Shown here piece by piece: positions 35,842 through 44,276 of a stretch of 64,000 bases of DNA. The translations under genes and the position numbers were made by a program. Numbering within the stretch: the first letter of the stretch is position 1; every line of letters starts with the position of its first letter. The notes below the pieces were generated by a model. That model was not told the origin of the DNA. It saw nothing but the letters and a program-made list of their open reading frames with translations, and ran no database searches. The DNA comes from Lactonifactor sp. BIOML-A5 (GTDB lineage: Bacteria > Bacillota > Clostridia > Lachnospirales > Lachnospiraceae): NCBI RefSeq assembly GCF_009677585.1, contig NZ_WKYV01000016.1, forward strand, positions 15,768 through 79,767, in the 5' to 3' direction.

Positions 35842-37515
35842 ATGGATAATTGGGAAAAAGATACAGATGAATTCGTTTATGATAAGGAACATCTTTATGA
35901 TGCCCTGGTACGCAGCACAGATGACTATATTTATATAGGAAATATGAAAACCGGAACCTTCCGATATGCCCCCGGAATGGTGAAGGACTTTGCTCTGCCG
36001 GGGGAAATCGTTCCCAACGCGGCTGCCGTCTGGGGCGAGTTGGTGCATCCCCATGACCGGGAGGCATTTCTCGAAGCGAATCAGGAGGTGGCGGAAGGAA
36101 AGACACAGAATCATCATGTGGAGTATCGGGCTAAGAACCGCAAAGGCGAATGGGTCTGGCTCAGATGCCGGGGGTATATGCTGAAGGATGAGTCTGGAGT
36201 TCCGGATTTGTTTGCCGGGATTGTAACCAATCTGGGGAAAAAGAACAGGATTGACCATATCACAGGGATTTATAACAAGTTTTTGTTTGAGGAAGAAATT
36301 AAAACCAGGATTGTGACACGGCCGGACGATACGTTTGGGGTGATGGTGCTGGGAATGGATGATTTCAGGCATATTAATGACTTGTATGACAGAAATTTTG
36401 GAGATGAAGTGATCCGCATTACCGCTCAGAAGATCGCCACAATCCTTCCGTCTAATACTGGGTTATACCGTATGGACGGAGATGAATTTGCGGTTTTGGT
36501 ATCGAATGTTCAGCCCGGGGATTTTGATAAAATATTCCTCAGCATTCAGGAAACCTTTCACAGGCAGCAGCAGTACAATGATAAAAAATATTACTGCACT
36601 CTCTCAGGCGGGTGTGCTACATACCCGGATGACGGAAATAATTATCAGGATCTCATAAAATATTGCGGTTATGCTCTGGAGTATGCCAAGGATCACGGAA
36701 AAAACCGTATGTGCTGTTTTTCCGAGGCGATTTTAAACCATAAGGAGCGGGATCTGCTTTTAGTTGAATTATTGAGAGAAAGCATAGAACAGGAGTACAG
36801 GGGATTTCAGCTGTATTATCAGCCCCAGGTGGAAGCCGCCACCGGGAGAGTAATTGGTGCGGAAGCACTGGCCCGATGGGAGTGCAGGGAGTTCGGCAGT
36901 ATCTCTCCCATGGAATTTATCCCGCTGCTGGAGAAAAGTGGTCTGATTATTCAGGCCGGAAAGTGGATTTTTAAAACTGCTGTGGAGCAGTGTAAGAGAT
37001 GGAGCAGAAAAAAACGTTCGTTTACGGTAAGCATTAATCTTTCTTATCTGCAGATCCTGGAGCCGGATTTCCTTCATTTTGTGAAAACCACTGTTGAGGA
37101 GGCCTGCCTTCCGGCAACCAATATTGTAGTGGAGCTGACAGAGACACTGCTGGTAAAGGAAAATGAAAAAATTACCCGGATATTTGAGGATATTCAGAGT
37201 ATGGGCTTTTCAGTAGCGATGGATGATTTTGGCACCGGATATTCTTCTTTGGGAGTACTGAAAAATACGCCGGTTAACATTGTAAAGATAGATAAAACCT
37301 TTGTGGACGGTGTGGAGAAGAACTCTTTTGATGCCACCTTTATACGGTTCATTGTGGCTCTCTGCCACGATGTGGGGAAAGAGGTATGCCTGGAGGGCGT
37401 GGAGACCGCGGCAGAGTATGAGATTGTTAAGGGCAGCGGTCTTGAAATGATTCAGGGATATTATTTTGGACATCCTGTGAGCTGGGAAGAATTCGAAGAA
37501 CGGTATTTGAACTGA
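35842..37515 (+). CDS. PAS-GGDEF-EAL protein (likely c-di-GMP phosphodiesterase)
   Basis: The 557-aa cytosolic protein has a PAS domain (about 20-130), a GGDEF domain with the variant RMDGDEFAVLV (about 215) and a C-terminal EAL domain (about 300-555). The EAL domain keeps EALARWE, SINLS, VELTETLL, MDDFGTGYSSLG, VKIDKTFV and CLEGVET, so it should hydrolyse c-di-GMP. The GGDEF is a variant and has no RxxD site, so it may be regulatory. Start 35842 is chosen over 35836 because GGAG ends one base before the latter. It follows degV by 23 nt. Confidence 0.9.
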   Translation: MDNWEKDTDEFVYDKEHLYDALVRSTDDYIYIGNMKTGTFRYAPGMVKDFALPGEIVPNAAAVWGELVHPHDREAFLEANQEVAEGKTQNHHVEYRAKNRKGEWVWLRCRGYMLKDESGVPDLFAGIVTNLGKKNRIDHITGIYNKFLFEEEIKTRIVTRPDDTFGVMVLGMDDFRHINDLYDRNFGDEVIRITAQKIATILPSNTGLYRMDGDEFAVLVSNVQPGDFDKIFLSIQETFHRQQQYNDKKYYCTLSGGCATYPDDGNNYQDLIKYCGYALEYAKDHGKNRMCCFSEAILNHKERDLLLVELLRESIEQEYRGFQLYYQPQVEAATGRVIGAEALARWECREFGSISPMEFIPLLEKSGLIIQAGKWIFKTAVEQCKRWSRKKRSFTVSINLSYLQILEPDFLHFVKTTVEEACLPATNIVVELTETLLVKENEKITRIFEDIQSMGFSVAMDDFGTGYSSLGVLKNTPVNIVKIDKTFVDGVEKNSFDATFIRFIVALCHDVGKEVCLEGVETAAEYEIVKGSGLEMIQGYYFGHPVSWEEFEERYLN

Positions 37516-37524
37516 TCTGAGGTG

Positions 37525-37560
37525 AAAAAACGGGGACGTGCCGTACAGGCCCGTCCCCGC
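37525..37560 (-). terminator. Intrinsic terminator for the PsiE-like gene
   Basis: CGGGGACG (37531-37538) pairs with CGTCCCCG (37552-37559). On the minus strand the stem is followed by TTTTTT, so it fits a terminator for the minus-strand gene and may stop the convergent plus-strand transcript too. Confidence 0.8.
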
Positions 37561-37571
37561 TATAGCGTTCT

Positions 37572-37991
37572 TTAATTTTCAAAGGTATCAGAAGTATTGG
37601 ATGCCCCCGGCTTCAAAAAGAGATACTTGCGGACAGCAAACAAGATTGCAATGGCAAGAATTCCAATTAAAGTTTCCCAGGTGGCAAGATGTTCTACAAC
37701 CATCTGCCTCGCAGTTGCAAACATGAGGACTTCAATAAGTGTCTCAGGGGTATGCTTGCAGAGCATTTTCACAAATTCAACTCCCACAACAAGACTCAGC
37801 GCTCTTGCCAGGAACTGGGTAAAGTATTCTGAAGTCATATGCAGAAGGGGCATGCTGGTCAGATCATATATAAGAGCAATGACCAGTGCGGCAATTACAG
37901 CCAGAATAATAATGGAAATAACAAGTTCCGTATAGCGGGATGCATGAAAGACAAGCTCGTTGATTCGTTTCCTTAAGGGCTTTTTTTCCAT
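37572..37991 (-). CDS. PsiE-like small membrane protein
   Basis: This 139-aa protein has about four hydrophobic helices. It carries FVKMLCKHTPETLIEVLMFATARQMVVEHL, a region I associate with the phosphate-starvation-inducible PsiE family. The function of that family is not known. The start follows AAAGGAGGTTTC. It is a single gene convergent with the PAS-GGDEF-EAL gene. Upstream, ACCCCAG/CTGGGGT (38017-38036) forms a small hairpin in its leader region. Confidence 0.75.
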   Translation of the reverse strand: MEKKPLRKRINELVFHASRYTELVISIIILAVIAALVIALIYDLTSMPLLHMTSEYFTQFLARALSLVVGVEFVKMLCKHTPETLIEVLMFATARQMVVEHLATWETLIGILAIAILFAVRKYLFLKPGASNTSDTFEN

Positions 37992-38099
37992 GAAACCTCC
38001 TTTATCATTATTTTATACCCCAGGGTCTTCTGGGGTGGAGAATGGTTTTATTATAGGGGAAATAACATGGAATTACAAGGGAAGTTTTTGGGTTTTTCT

Positions 38100-38171
38100 G
38101 CTTTAAAGCGCTAAAAAACTAGTGCAATATTCTGTAGATTTGTGCTATAATAAGATTTAACGCAGTAAAGC
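38100..38171 (+). promoter_or_regulatory. Phenylacetate-CoA ligase promoter with operator-like motif
   Basis: A -10 TATAAT lies at 38146-38151; the -35 is weak. Immediately after it, TTTAACGCAGTAAAGC (38156-38171) closely resembles TTTAACGAGTTAAAGC at 42407-42422, which also follows a TATAAT. A perfect palindrome GCTTTAAAGC sits at 38100-38109. This suggests a repressor shared by the ligase/ior operon and the symporter gene. Confidence 0.55.
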
Positions 38172-38257
38172 AGTATGATCTAGAATGGAAAAGAATCAGA
38201 TGGCTGTTCCGCAGTACCACTGGGGAGACAAAAAGGAATGGTCAGATAGGAGAAATT

Positions 38258-39568
38258 ATGATTTGGGCAAAAGAAGAAACATTATCAAGAGCTGATATCG
38301 AGACGATACAGCTGGAGAGGCTGCAGGAAACGGTCCGGCGTGTGTACGGAAAGGTTCCTGCATACCGAAAGAAGATGGAGGAGGCAGGGATTGTGCCGGA
38401 GGATATCCGTTCTCTGGAAGATCTGCAAAGGCTGCCGTTTACTACAAAACAGGATATGAGGGATAATTATCCCTTTGGTCTTTTTGCGGTACCCCAAAAG
38501 GACCTCTGCAGAATTCATGCTTCCAGCGGTACTACTGGGAAACCTACGGTTGTGGGATATACCAGGAGGGATCTGGATATATGGTCCGAATGTGTGGCAA
38601 GGATCGCATGCATGGGAGGAGCCTCCAGCGGGGATATTGCACAGATTTGTTTTGGATATGGCATGTTTACAGGCGCCCTGGGCCTGCATTACGGACTGGA
38701 GAAGGTAGGAGCGGCTATTGTTCCTTCCTCCACGGGCAATACGAAAAAGCAGATTATGTTTATGAAAGACTTTGCGTCTACCCTTTTGGTCGCAACCCCT
38801 TCTTACGCACTTCGGATTGCGGAGGTTGCAGAAGAAATCGGGGTTGATGTCAAGAAAGAATTGAAGATAAAGATTGGCCTGGTGGGCAGTGAACTCATGA
38901 CGGAGGCTATGCGCCAGGAGATGTACAAGGCCTGGGGAGACAACATGATGCTTACACAGAACTATGGCATGAGTGAGCTGATGGGCCCAGGGGTATCCGG
39001 AGAGTGTCTGGAACTTTGCGGCATGCATGTGAATGAGGACCATTTTATTCCGGAAATCATTAATCCGAAAACCGGAGAAGTGCTTCCGCCAGGGGAGATC
39101 GGAGAGCTGGTAATTACTTGTATCACGAAAGAGGCGCTGCCGCTGATACGTTACAGAACCAAGGATCTTACCAGATTAATGTATGAACCCTGCAAGTGCG
39201 GGAGAACGACTGTGAGAATGGAGAACCTGCTGGGGCGCACCGATGATATGCTTAAGATTCGGGGAGTGAATGTATTCCCCAGTCAGATCGAAGAAATTCT
39301 TCTCAATATAGAGGAGTGCGGCCCTCACTATGAGATTATTGTGGGCAGAAAGAACCACTCCGATACCCTGGAGATTAAAGTGGAAGTATCCGCAGACAAA
39401 CTGATGGATTCTTATAAAGCGCTGGAAGGCCTGGAGAGAAAGGTAAAAGACCAGATCCGTACTGTGCTGGGCCTGGATGCAAAGGTTTCCCTGCAGTCGC
39501 CTAACTCATTGCAGCGGTTCGAGGGAAAAGCGAAAAGGGTCATTGACCTTAGAAAGGAAGGAGAATAA
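38258..39568 (+). CDS. paaK: Phenylacetate--CoA ligase
   Basis: This 436-aa AMP-forming ligase activates aryl acids to CoA thioesters with ATP. It shows the AMP-binding P-loop [29 protein letters not shown], the ATP-site Asp in IRYRTKDLT, a Cys pair (CKCGRT) and the C-terminal [20 protein letters not shown]. The start follows TAGGAG. It leads an operon with iorA (2-nt gap), iorB and a tandem-ACT gene. In anaerobes such clusters handle indolepyruvate or phenylpyruvate oxidation; the ligase could run in reverse to make ATP from aryl-CoA. That direction is inference. Confidence 0.93.
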   Translation: MIWAKEETLSRADIETIQLERLQETVRRVYGKVPAYRKKMEEAGIVPEDIRSLEDLQRLPFTTKQDMRDNYPFGLFAVPQKDLCRIHASSGTTGKPTVVGYTRRDLDIWSECVARIACMGGASSGDIAQICFGYGMFTGALGLHYGLEKVGAAIVPSSTGNTKKQIMFMKDFASTLLVATPSYALRIAEVAEEIGVDVKKELKIKIGLVGSELMTEAMRQEMYKAWGDNMMLTQNYGMSELMGPGVSGECLELCGMHVNEDHFIPEIINPKTGEVLPPGEIGELVITCITKEALPLIRYRTKDLTRLMYEPCKCGRTTVRMENLLGRTDDMLKIRGVNVFPSQIEEILLNIEECGPHYEIIVGRKNHSDTLEIKVEVSADKLMDSYKALEGLERKVKDQIRTVLGLDAKVSLQSPNSLQRFEGKAKRVIDLRKEGE

Positions 39569-39570
39569 CA

Positions 39571-41310
39571 GTGGCAGAAAAAAAGATAATGTTAGGAAAT
39601 GAAGCCATCGCCCGTGGGGCTTATGAAGCAGGGGTGAAGGTTTCCGCTGCATATCCCGGTACCCCGAGTACGGAGATCAGCGAGAATATTGTTAAATATA
39701 AGGAGATCTATGCAGAATGGTCACCCAATGAGAAGGTGGCTGCAGAAGTGGCTATCGGCGCTTCAATCAGCGGTGTGCGGGCTATGGTATCCATGAAGCA
39801 TGTGGGGCTGAACGTGGCATCTGACCCTCTTTACACTGTATCATACATAGGAGCCAAAGGCGGGCTGGTATTTGTTGTGGCAGATGACCCCGGAATGTAC
39901 AGCTCACAGAACGAACAGGACACTCGTCTGGTGGCAAGAGCCGCCCAGGTACCTGTTCTGGAGCCGTCGGACAGTGCGGATGCCAAGGAATTCATGAAGT
40001 TTGCGTTTGATCTGAGTGAGAAATATGACACTCCTGTGATTGTAAGGCTGACTACCCGTCTGTCCCATTCTCAGGGGCTGGTGGAGTTAAATGAGAGAGA
40101 AGAACCAGAGGATAAGCCTTATGAGAGGAATATCGGCAAGAACGTTATGATGCCCGGCAATGCCATCAAACGCCATCTGGTGGTAGAGGACAGAATGAAC
40201 CGCTTGGAAGAAGACAGCTGCAAGTTCTCCGTGAACAGAGCAGAATACAGGGACACCTCCATAGGATTTATAACCAGCGGAATCCCTTACCAGTATGTAA
40301 GGGAAGCTATGCCGGATGCATCCGTACTTAAGCTTGGACTGGTAAACCCCCTGCCCAGGAAATTAATCGAAGAGTTTGCCTCAAAAGTGGATAAAGTTTA
40401 TGTATTCGAGGAACTGGAGCCTGTAATTGAGGAGCAGATGAAGTCCTGGGGAATCCGGGTAATAGGAAAAGAAATCTTTACCCGTCAGGGAGAATATAGC
40501 GCCAATCTTCTCCGCACGACTGTGCTCGGCGAGAAGCTGGATGTGGCGGCACCGGCCCCGGTACCTCCCAGACCTCCGATTCTGTGTCCGGGATGTCCTC
40601 ACAGAAGTGTATACTCAGTTATGAATAAATTAAAAATACATGCTGCAGGTGATATCGGATGCTATACTCTGGGGGCAGTGGCTCCTCTCGGTGTAGTGGA
40701 TACCACCATCTGTATGGGAGCCAGCATCAGTTCTCTTCACGGAATGGAGAAAGCAAAAGGAAAAGATTACATAAAGAATTGGGTTGCTGTGATCGGTGAT
40801 TCTACATTCATGCATACAGGAATTAACTCTCTGATCAATATGGTTTACAATAAATCTACAGGAACAGTAGTCATTCTGGATAACTCTACCACAGGTATGA
40901 CAGGGCATCAGGATCATGCGGCTACCGGCAAGACTCTGAAAGGGGAGCCTACTTATGCAGTGAACATTCCGCAGCTTTGCAAATCCATCGGTATTGAACA
41001 TGTGTGTGAGATCAGTGCTTTTGATTTGAAGGGACTGGAAGAAGCTCTTAAGAGGGAGACCGCCAGAGAAGAAGTCTCTGTGATCATCACAAAGGCACCC
41101 TGCGTGCTTTTAAAAGGGAATGTATTTAAAACAAAATGCAGGCCGGTGTCAGAAAAGTGCAAGAAATGCGGTCTTTGCCTGAAGCCAGGCTGTCCGGCTC
41201 TAACAAAACTGCCGGATGGAACCATTGCAATTGACGAAACCATGTGCAACGGCTGCGGTCTGTGCAGGCAGCTGTGCCACAGTGATGCAATAGAGGAGGT
41301 AGAAGTGTAA
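39571..41310 (+). CDS. iorA: Indolepyruvate ferredoxin oxidoreductase alpha subunit
   Basis: IorA with IorB oxidatively decarboxylates aryl pyruvates to aryl-CoA, reducing ferredoxin. The 579-aa sequence has the N-terminal pyrimidine-type domain (YPGTPSTEI), the TPP-binding GDIGCYTLGA...GDSTFMHTGINSLIN, and a C-terminal ferredoxin domain with CKKCGLCLKPGC and CNGCGLCRQLC clusters. It starts with GTG after AAGGAAGGAG. It is oxygen sensitive in known cases. Gaps to neighbours are two and one bases, so it is tightly co-expressed with paaK and iorB. Confidence 0.95.
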   Translation: MAEKKIMLGNEAIARGAYEAGVKVSAAYPGTPSTEISENIVKYKEIYAEWSPNEKVAAEVAIGASISGVRAMVSMKHVGLNVASDPLYTVSYIGAKGGLVFVVADDPGMYSSQNEQDTRLVARAAQVPVLEPSDSADAKEFMKFAFDLSEKYDTPVIVRLTTRLSHSQGLVELNEREEPEDKPYERNIGKNVMMPGNAIKRHLVVEDRMNRLEEDSCKFSVNRAEYRDTSIGFITSGIPYQYVREAMPDASVLKLGLVNPLPRKLIEEFASKVDKVYVFEELEPVIEEQMKSWGIRVIGKEIFTRQGEYSANLLRTTVLGEKLDVAAPAPVPPRPPILCPGCPHRSVYSVMNKLKIHAAGDIGCYTLGAVAPLGVVDTTICMGASISSLHGMEKAKGKDYIKNWVAVIGDSTFMHTGINSLINMVYNKSTGTVVILDNSTTGMTGHQDHAATGKTLKGEPTYAVNIPQLCKSIGIEHVCEISAFDLKGLEEALKRETAREEVSVIITKAPCVLLKGNVFKTKCRPVSEKCKKCGLCLKPGCPALTKLPDGTIAIDETMCNGCGLCRQLCHSDAIEEVEV

Positions 41311-41311
41311 T

Positions 41312-41884
41312 ATGGCAACGAAGAATATTATGATAGTAGGTGTGGGCGGTCAGGGTACACTTCTCACCAGCCGGGTGTTGGGAGGCCTTGCAATTCATGC
41401 GGGATATGATGTAAAATTATCAGAGGTACATGGTATGGCACAGCGTGGAGGAAGTGTTGTAACTTATGTAAGATACGGAGAGACTGTGGCTGAACCTATC
41501 GTAGAAGAAGGTCAGGCAGATGTACTGATTGCTTTTGAGAGACTGGAAGCTCTCCGCTATATTCATTTTCTAAAAGAAGATGGAGTATTGATTGTGAACG
41601 ATCAGAGAATTGATCCCATTACAGTTGTGACAGGTGCTGCAGAATATCCTGAGGGAATTCTGGAGGGGCTGAGAAAAGAACACAAGGTATACGCAGTGGA
41701 TGCCATGAAAGAAGCAAAGGATATGGGGAACTCCAAAGTGTTTAACATTATTGTGCTGGGGGTAGCCGCACAGCACATGAATTTTACAAAGGAAGACTGG
41801 CTGACTGTCATTGAGAATACAGTTCCTCCAAAAACTGTGGAAATCAATAAAAAGGCATTTATGAAAGGGTACGAGCTGGCCTGA
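41312..41884 (+). CDS. iorB: Indolepyruvate ferredoxin oxidoreductase beta subunit
   Basis: The 190-aa protein begins with the gamma-type domain of 2-oxoacid:ferredoxin oxidoreductases (IMIVGVGGQGTLLTSRVLGGL, SEVHGMAQRGGSVVTYVRYG). It is the partner of the IorA gene that ends one base upstream. AGGAGGTAGAAG provides the ribosome site within iorA. Length is normal for IorB. Confidence 0.95.
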   Translation: MATKNIMIVGVGGQGTLLTSRVLGGLAIHAGYDVKLSEVHGMAQRGGSVVTYVRYGETVAEPIVEEGQADVLIAFERLEALRYIHFLKEDGVLIVNDQRIDPITVVTGAAEYPEGILEGLRKEHKVYAVDAMKEAKDMGNSKVFNIIVLGVAAQHMNFTKEDWLTVIENTVPPKTVEINKKAFMKGYELA

Positions 41885-41915
41885 GAATGTAAAATACAGG
41901 AGAGGAGGCATCCGA

Positions 41916-42347
41916 ATGATTAAACAGGTATCTGTTTTTATGGAAAACAGAAAGGGACGTCTGGAAAAAGTGACTGCTATCTTAAAAGACAATGATATCA
42001 ACATTGCATCTATCAGTCTGGCGGATACCAGCGAATACGGTTTGCTGCGGCTGATTGTATCGGATCCCGATAAGGCACAGAAGGTGCTGAAGGAGAATGG
42101 ATTTTCTGCCATGCTCACAGAGGTTACTGCTGTTAGGATTCCCCACAGAATCGGGAAGCTCAGCGAGCTTCTGAAGCTTTTAAGGGAGGCGGATCTGAAT
42201 GTGGAATATATGTATGCCCTGAGTACGGAAAAGGACAGAGGGGCTATGATTATGAAGACATCCGATATCCCCAAAGGGGAAGAGACCCTAAAAGCAGGCG
42301 GTATGGAAGTAATGGAAGAAGACGAGGCATACGCTCTAAATATCTAG
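41916..42347 (+). CDS. Tandem ACT-domain protein of the ior operon
   Basis: The 143-aa product contains two ACT domains: KQVSVFMENRKGRLEKVTAIL (about 3-23) and VRIPHRIGKLSELLKLLREADL (about 74-95). It follows iorB by 31 nt with GGAGAGGAGG. Clusters of paaK, iorAB and this ACT protein occur together in anaerobes, where the ACT protein is presumed to sense an aromatic amino acid. It is paralogous to the ACT gene at 34486. Confidence 0.92.
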   Translation: MIKQVSVFMENRKGRLEKVTAILKDNDINIASISLADTSEYGLLRLIVSDPDKAQKVLKENGFSAMLTEVTAVRIPHRIGKLSELLKLLREADLNVEYMYALSTEKDRGAMIMKTSDIPKGEETLKAGGMEVMEEDEAYALNI

Positions 42348-42357
42348 AAAGAAAAAG

Positions 42358-42396
42358 ACCGGGTCCAAGAAGTTTCCCTTGACCCGGTTTCTTTTT
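42358..42396 (+). terminator. Rho-independent terminator after the ior operon
   Basis: ACCGGGTC-CAAG pairs with CTTG-ACCCGGT, followed by TTTCTTTTTT. It separates the ior operon from the symporter promoter that starts a few bases downstream. Confidence 0.85.
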
Positions 42397-42401
42397 TATA
42401 G

Positions 42402-42454
42402 TATAATTTAACGAGTTAAAGCGTAACGGTTTAAAGCGTAACGGTTTAAAGCGA
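42402..42454 (+). promoter_or_regulatory. Symporter promoter with 15-nt iterated operator-like repeats
   Basis: TATAAT (42402-42407) is followed by TTTAACGAGTTAAAGC (42407-42422), whose first 14 nt form a perfect palindrome TTTAAC-GA-GTTAAA. The unit G(T)TTAAAGCGTAACG then repeats: 42415-42428, 42429-42443 and a partial at 42444-42454. The array lies just before the symporter gene and shares its motif with the paaK promoter, so it is a candidate operator array. Confidence 0.6.
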
Positions 42455-42475
42455 ACAAAAAGGGAGAATGGAAAA

Positions 42476-44029
42476 ATGACAATTAAAGTGATACTGCTGA
42501 TTTTATTTTTTGGAAGTATGGTGGCTGTTGGCCTGTATTCCAGAAAACATGCTACAAATGTGAATGATTTCGTGCTGGGAGGGAGGAGTGTGGGGCCCTG
42601 GCTTACAGCCTTTGCCTACGGGACTTCCTATTTCTCAGCCGTTGTTTTTGTGGGATATGCGGGGCAGTTTGGCTGGAAATACGGAGTCTCCTCCACCTGG
42701 ATAGGACTGGGCAATGCTATTATCGGAAGTCTTCTCGCCTGGGTGGTTCTGGGAAGAAGAACAAGGGTAATGACAAAGCATCTGCAGGCAGCAACCATGC
42801 CGGATTATTTTGGAAAAAGATTTGACAGTGATACTATGAGGGTGGTGGCATCCGCCATTGTATTTGTTTTTCTGGTTCCCTATACGGCGTCTATCTATAA
42901 CGGATTGTCCCGTCTGTTCGGGCTGGCTTTTGATATTCCCTATGCAGTATGCGTAATCGCAATGGCGGCTCTGACCGGAGCATATGTAATCCTCGGGGGC
43001 TATATGGCTACTGCGATCAATGATTTTATCCAGGGCATAATTATGCTGATCGGAATTGTGGCCGTGGTTTTGGCGGTACTGGGCGGTCAGGGAGGATTTA
43101 TGGAAGCCATGAGAAAGCTGTCTGAGATACCGAGCGACGTTCCCGCAACGGCTGGTCAGATGGGGGCTTTTGCCTCTTTCTTCGGCACAGATCCTTTAAA
43201 CCTCTTGGGAGTAGTCATTCTTACCTCTCTGGGAACCTGGGGGCTGCCTCAGATGGTACATAAATTTTATGCCATTAAAAGTGAAAAGGCCGTAACCACC
43301 GGTACGGTGATCTCTACCCTGTTTGCCGTTGTTATCTCAGGGGGCTGTTACTTTATGGGAGGCTTTGGAAGACTGTTTGACGACCCTTCTTTCTATGGGC
43401 CCGACGGAAGCATTATCTATGATGGCATTGTCCCTCATATGCTTTCCACACTCCCGGATATGCTCATGGGAATTGTAATTGTTCTGGTTTTATCAGCGTC
43501 CATGTCCACCTTGTCTTCCCTGGTGCTTACCTCTGCATCTACCCTGACTCTGGACTTTTTGCCAAGAAAGGTGTTCAGGAGCATAGGGGAAAAAAGACAG
43601 CTGCTGTTTATGCGTCTGCTGATCCTTGTATTTATCGCGGTTTCTGTTATCCTGGCATTAGATCCCCCTACCTTTATTGCACAGCTTATGGGGATCTCCT
43701 GGGGCGCTCTTGCAGGTGCTTTTCTGGCTCCGTTTTTATACGGCCTGTACTGGAAAGGCGTTACCAGGGCAGGGGTATGGGCCTCATTTATCACAGGCAT
43801 CGGAATTACGGTTACCAATATGTTTTTCCACTATATTGCATCTCCCATTAATGCGGGTGCAATTGCGATGGTGGTAGGCTTCATAGTTGTTCCGGCAGTC
43901 AGCCTGATCTCCCCGAAGATTGAGAGAGAGACTGTGGAGAATATATTCCGGTGTTACGATGTGGAGGTGGAGGCAACCACCAAAAAGGTACTGCCGGAGG
44001 AAAAGGAAAGCTGGAAAGTCCGCACATAA
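42476..44029 (+). CDS. Sodium:solute symporter (SSS family)
   Basis: The 517-aa protein has about 13 hydrophobic helices and SSS signatures: RKHATNVNDFVLGGRSVGPWLTAFAYGTSYFSAVVFVGYAG at the N-terminus and SMSTLSSLVLTSASTLTLDF in helix 8, near the Na+ site. It imports an organic solute with sodium; family members carry proline, pantothenate, acids and more. The shared operator motif with paaK suggests an aromatic acid or amino acid, but that is inference. The start follows AAGGGAG. A terminator follows. Confidence 0.9.
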   Translation: MTIKVILLILFFGSMVAVGLYSRKHATNVNDFVLGGRSVGPWLTAFAYGTSYFSAVVFVGYAGQFGWKYGVSSTWIGLGNAIIGSLLAWVVLGRRTRVMTKHLQAATMPDYFGKRFDSDTMRVVASAIVFVFLVPYTASIYNGLSRLFGLAFDIPYAVCVIAMAALTGAYVILGGYMATAINDFIQGIIMLIGIVAVVLAVLGGQGGFMEAMRKLSEIPSDVPATAGQMGAFASFFGTDPLNLLGVVILTSLGTWGLPQMVHKFYAIKSEKAVTTGTVISTLFAVVISGGCYFMGGFGRLFDDPSFYGPDGSIIYDGIVPHMLSTLPDMLMGIVIVLVLSASMSTLSSLVLTSASTLTLDFLPRKVFRSIGEKRQLLFMRLLILVFIAVSVILALDPPTFIAQLMGISWGALAGAFLAPFLYGLYWKGVTRAGVWASFITGIGITVTNMFFHYIASPINAGAIAMVVGFIVVPAVSLISPKIERETVENIFRCYDVEVEATTKKVLPEEKESWKVRT

Positions 44030-44041
44030 GCCAAAGATAAG

Positions 44042-44073
44042 GCCGGGAGGTGTTTCTCCCGGTCTTACTTTTT
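44042..44073 (+). terminator. Rho-independent terminator after the symporter gene
   Basis: GCCGGGAG (44042-44049) pairs with CTCCCGGT (44056-44063) around TGTGTTT-like loop bases, followed by CTTACTTTTT. Confidence 0.82.
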
Positions 44074-44156
44074 CCCCTTGTGTTTCTCTGTTGCTCTGCT
44101 ATAATGAAGATACAACATCCTGGGAATAATTGAACAAAATTATTACACAAAGGATA

Positions 44157-44232
44157 TTGATAAATAGTATAGAAGTTGCTATTATAGATTACTAGGGCTG
44201 TCAGTAAAATGACAGCTGTTTTCCCGACAGCC
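44157..44232 (+). promoter_or_regulatory. trkA-trkH promoter and leader with alternative hairpins
   Basis: TTGATA (44157-44162), 17 bases and TATTAT (44180-44185) form a good promoter. The transcript should begin near 44192. Right after that, GCTGTCA (44197-44203) can pair with TGACAGC (44210-44216), a terminator-like hairpin followed by TGTTTT. The overlapping GGCTGTC (44196-44202) can instead pair with GACAGCC (44226-44232). The two structures exclude each other, as in an attenuator or small RNA switch. Confidence 0.55.
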
Positions 44233-44276
44233 AGACTGTAATTAACACGGGAAAGCGAAATCTACGGAGGAGAAAA

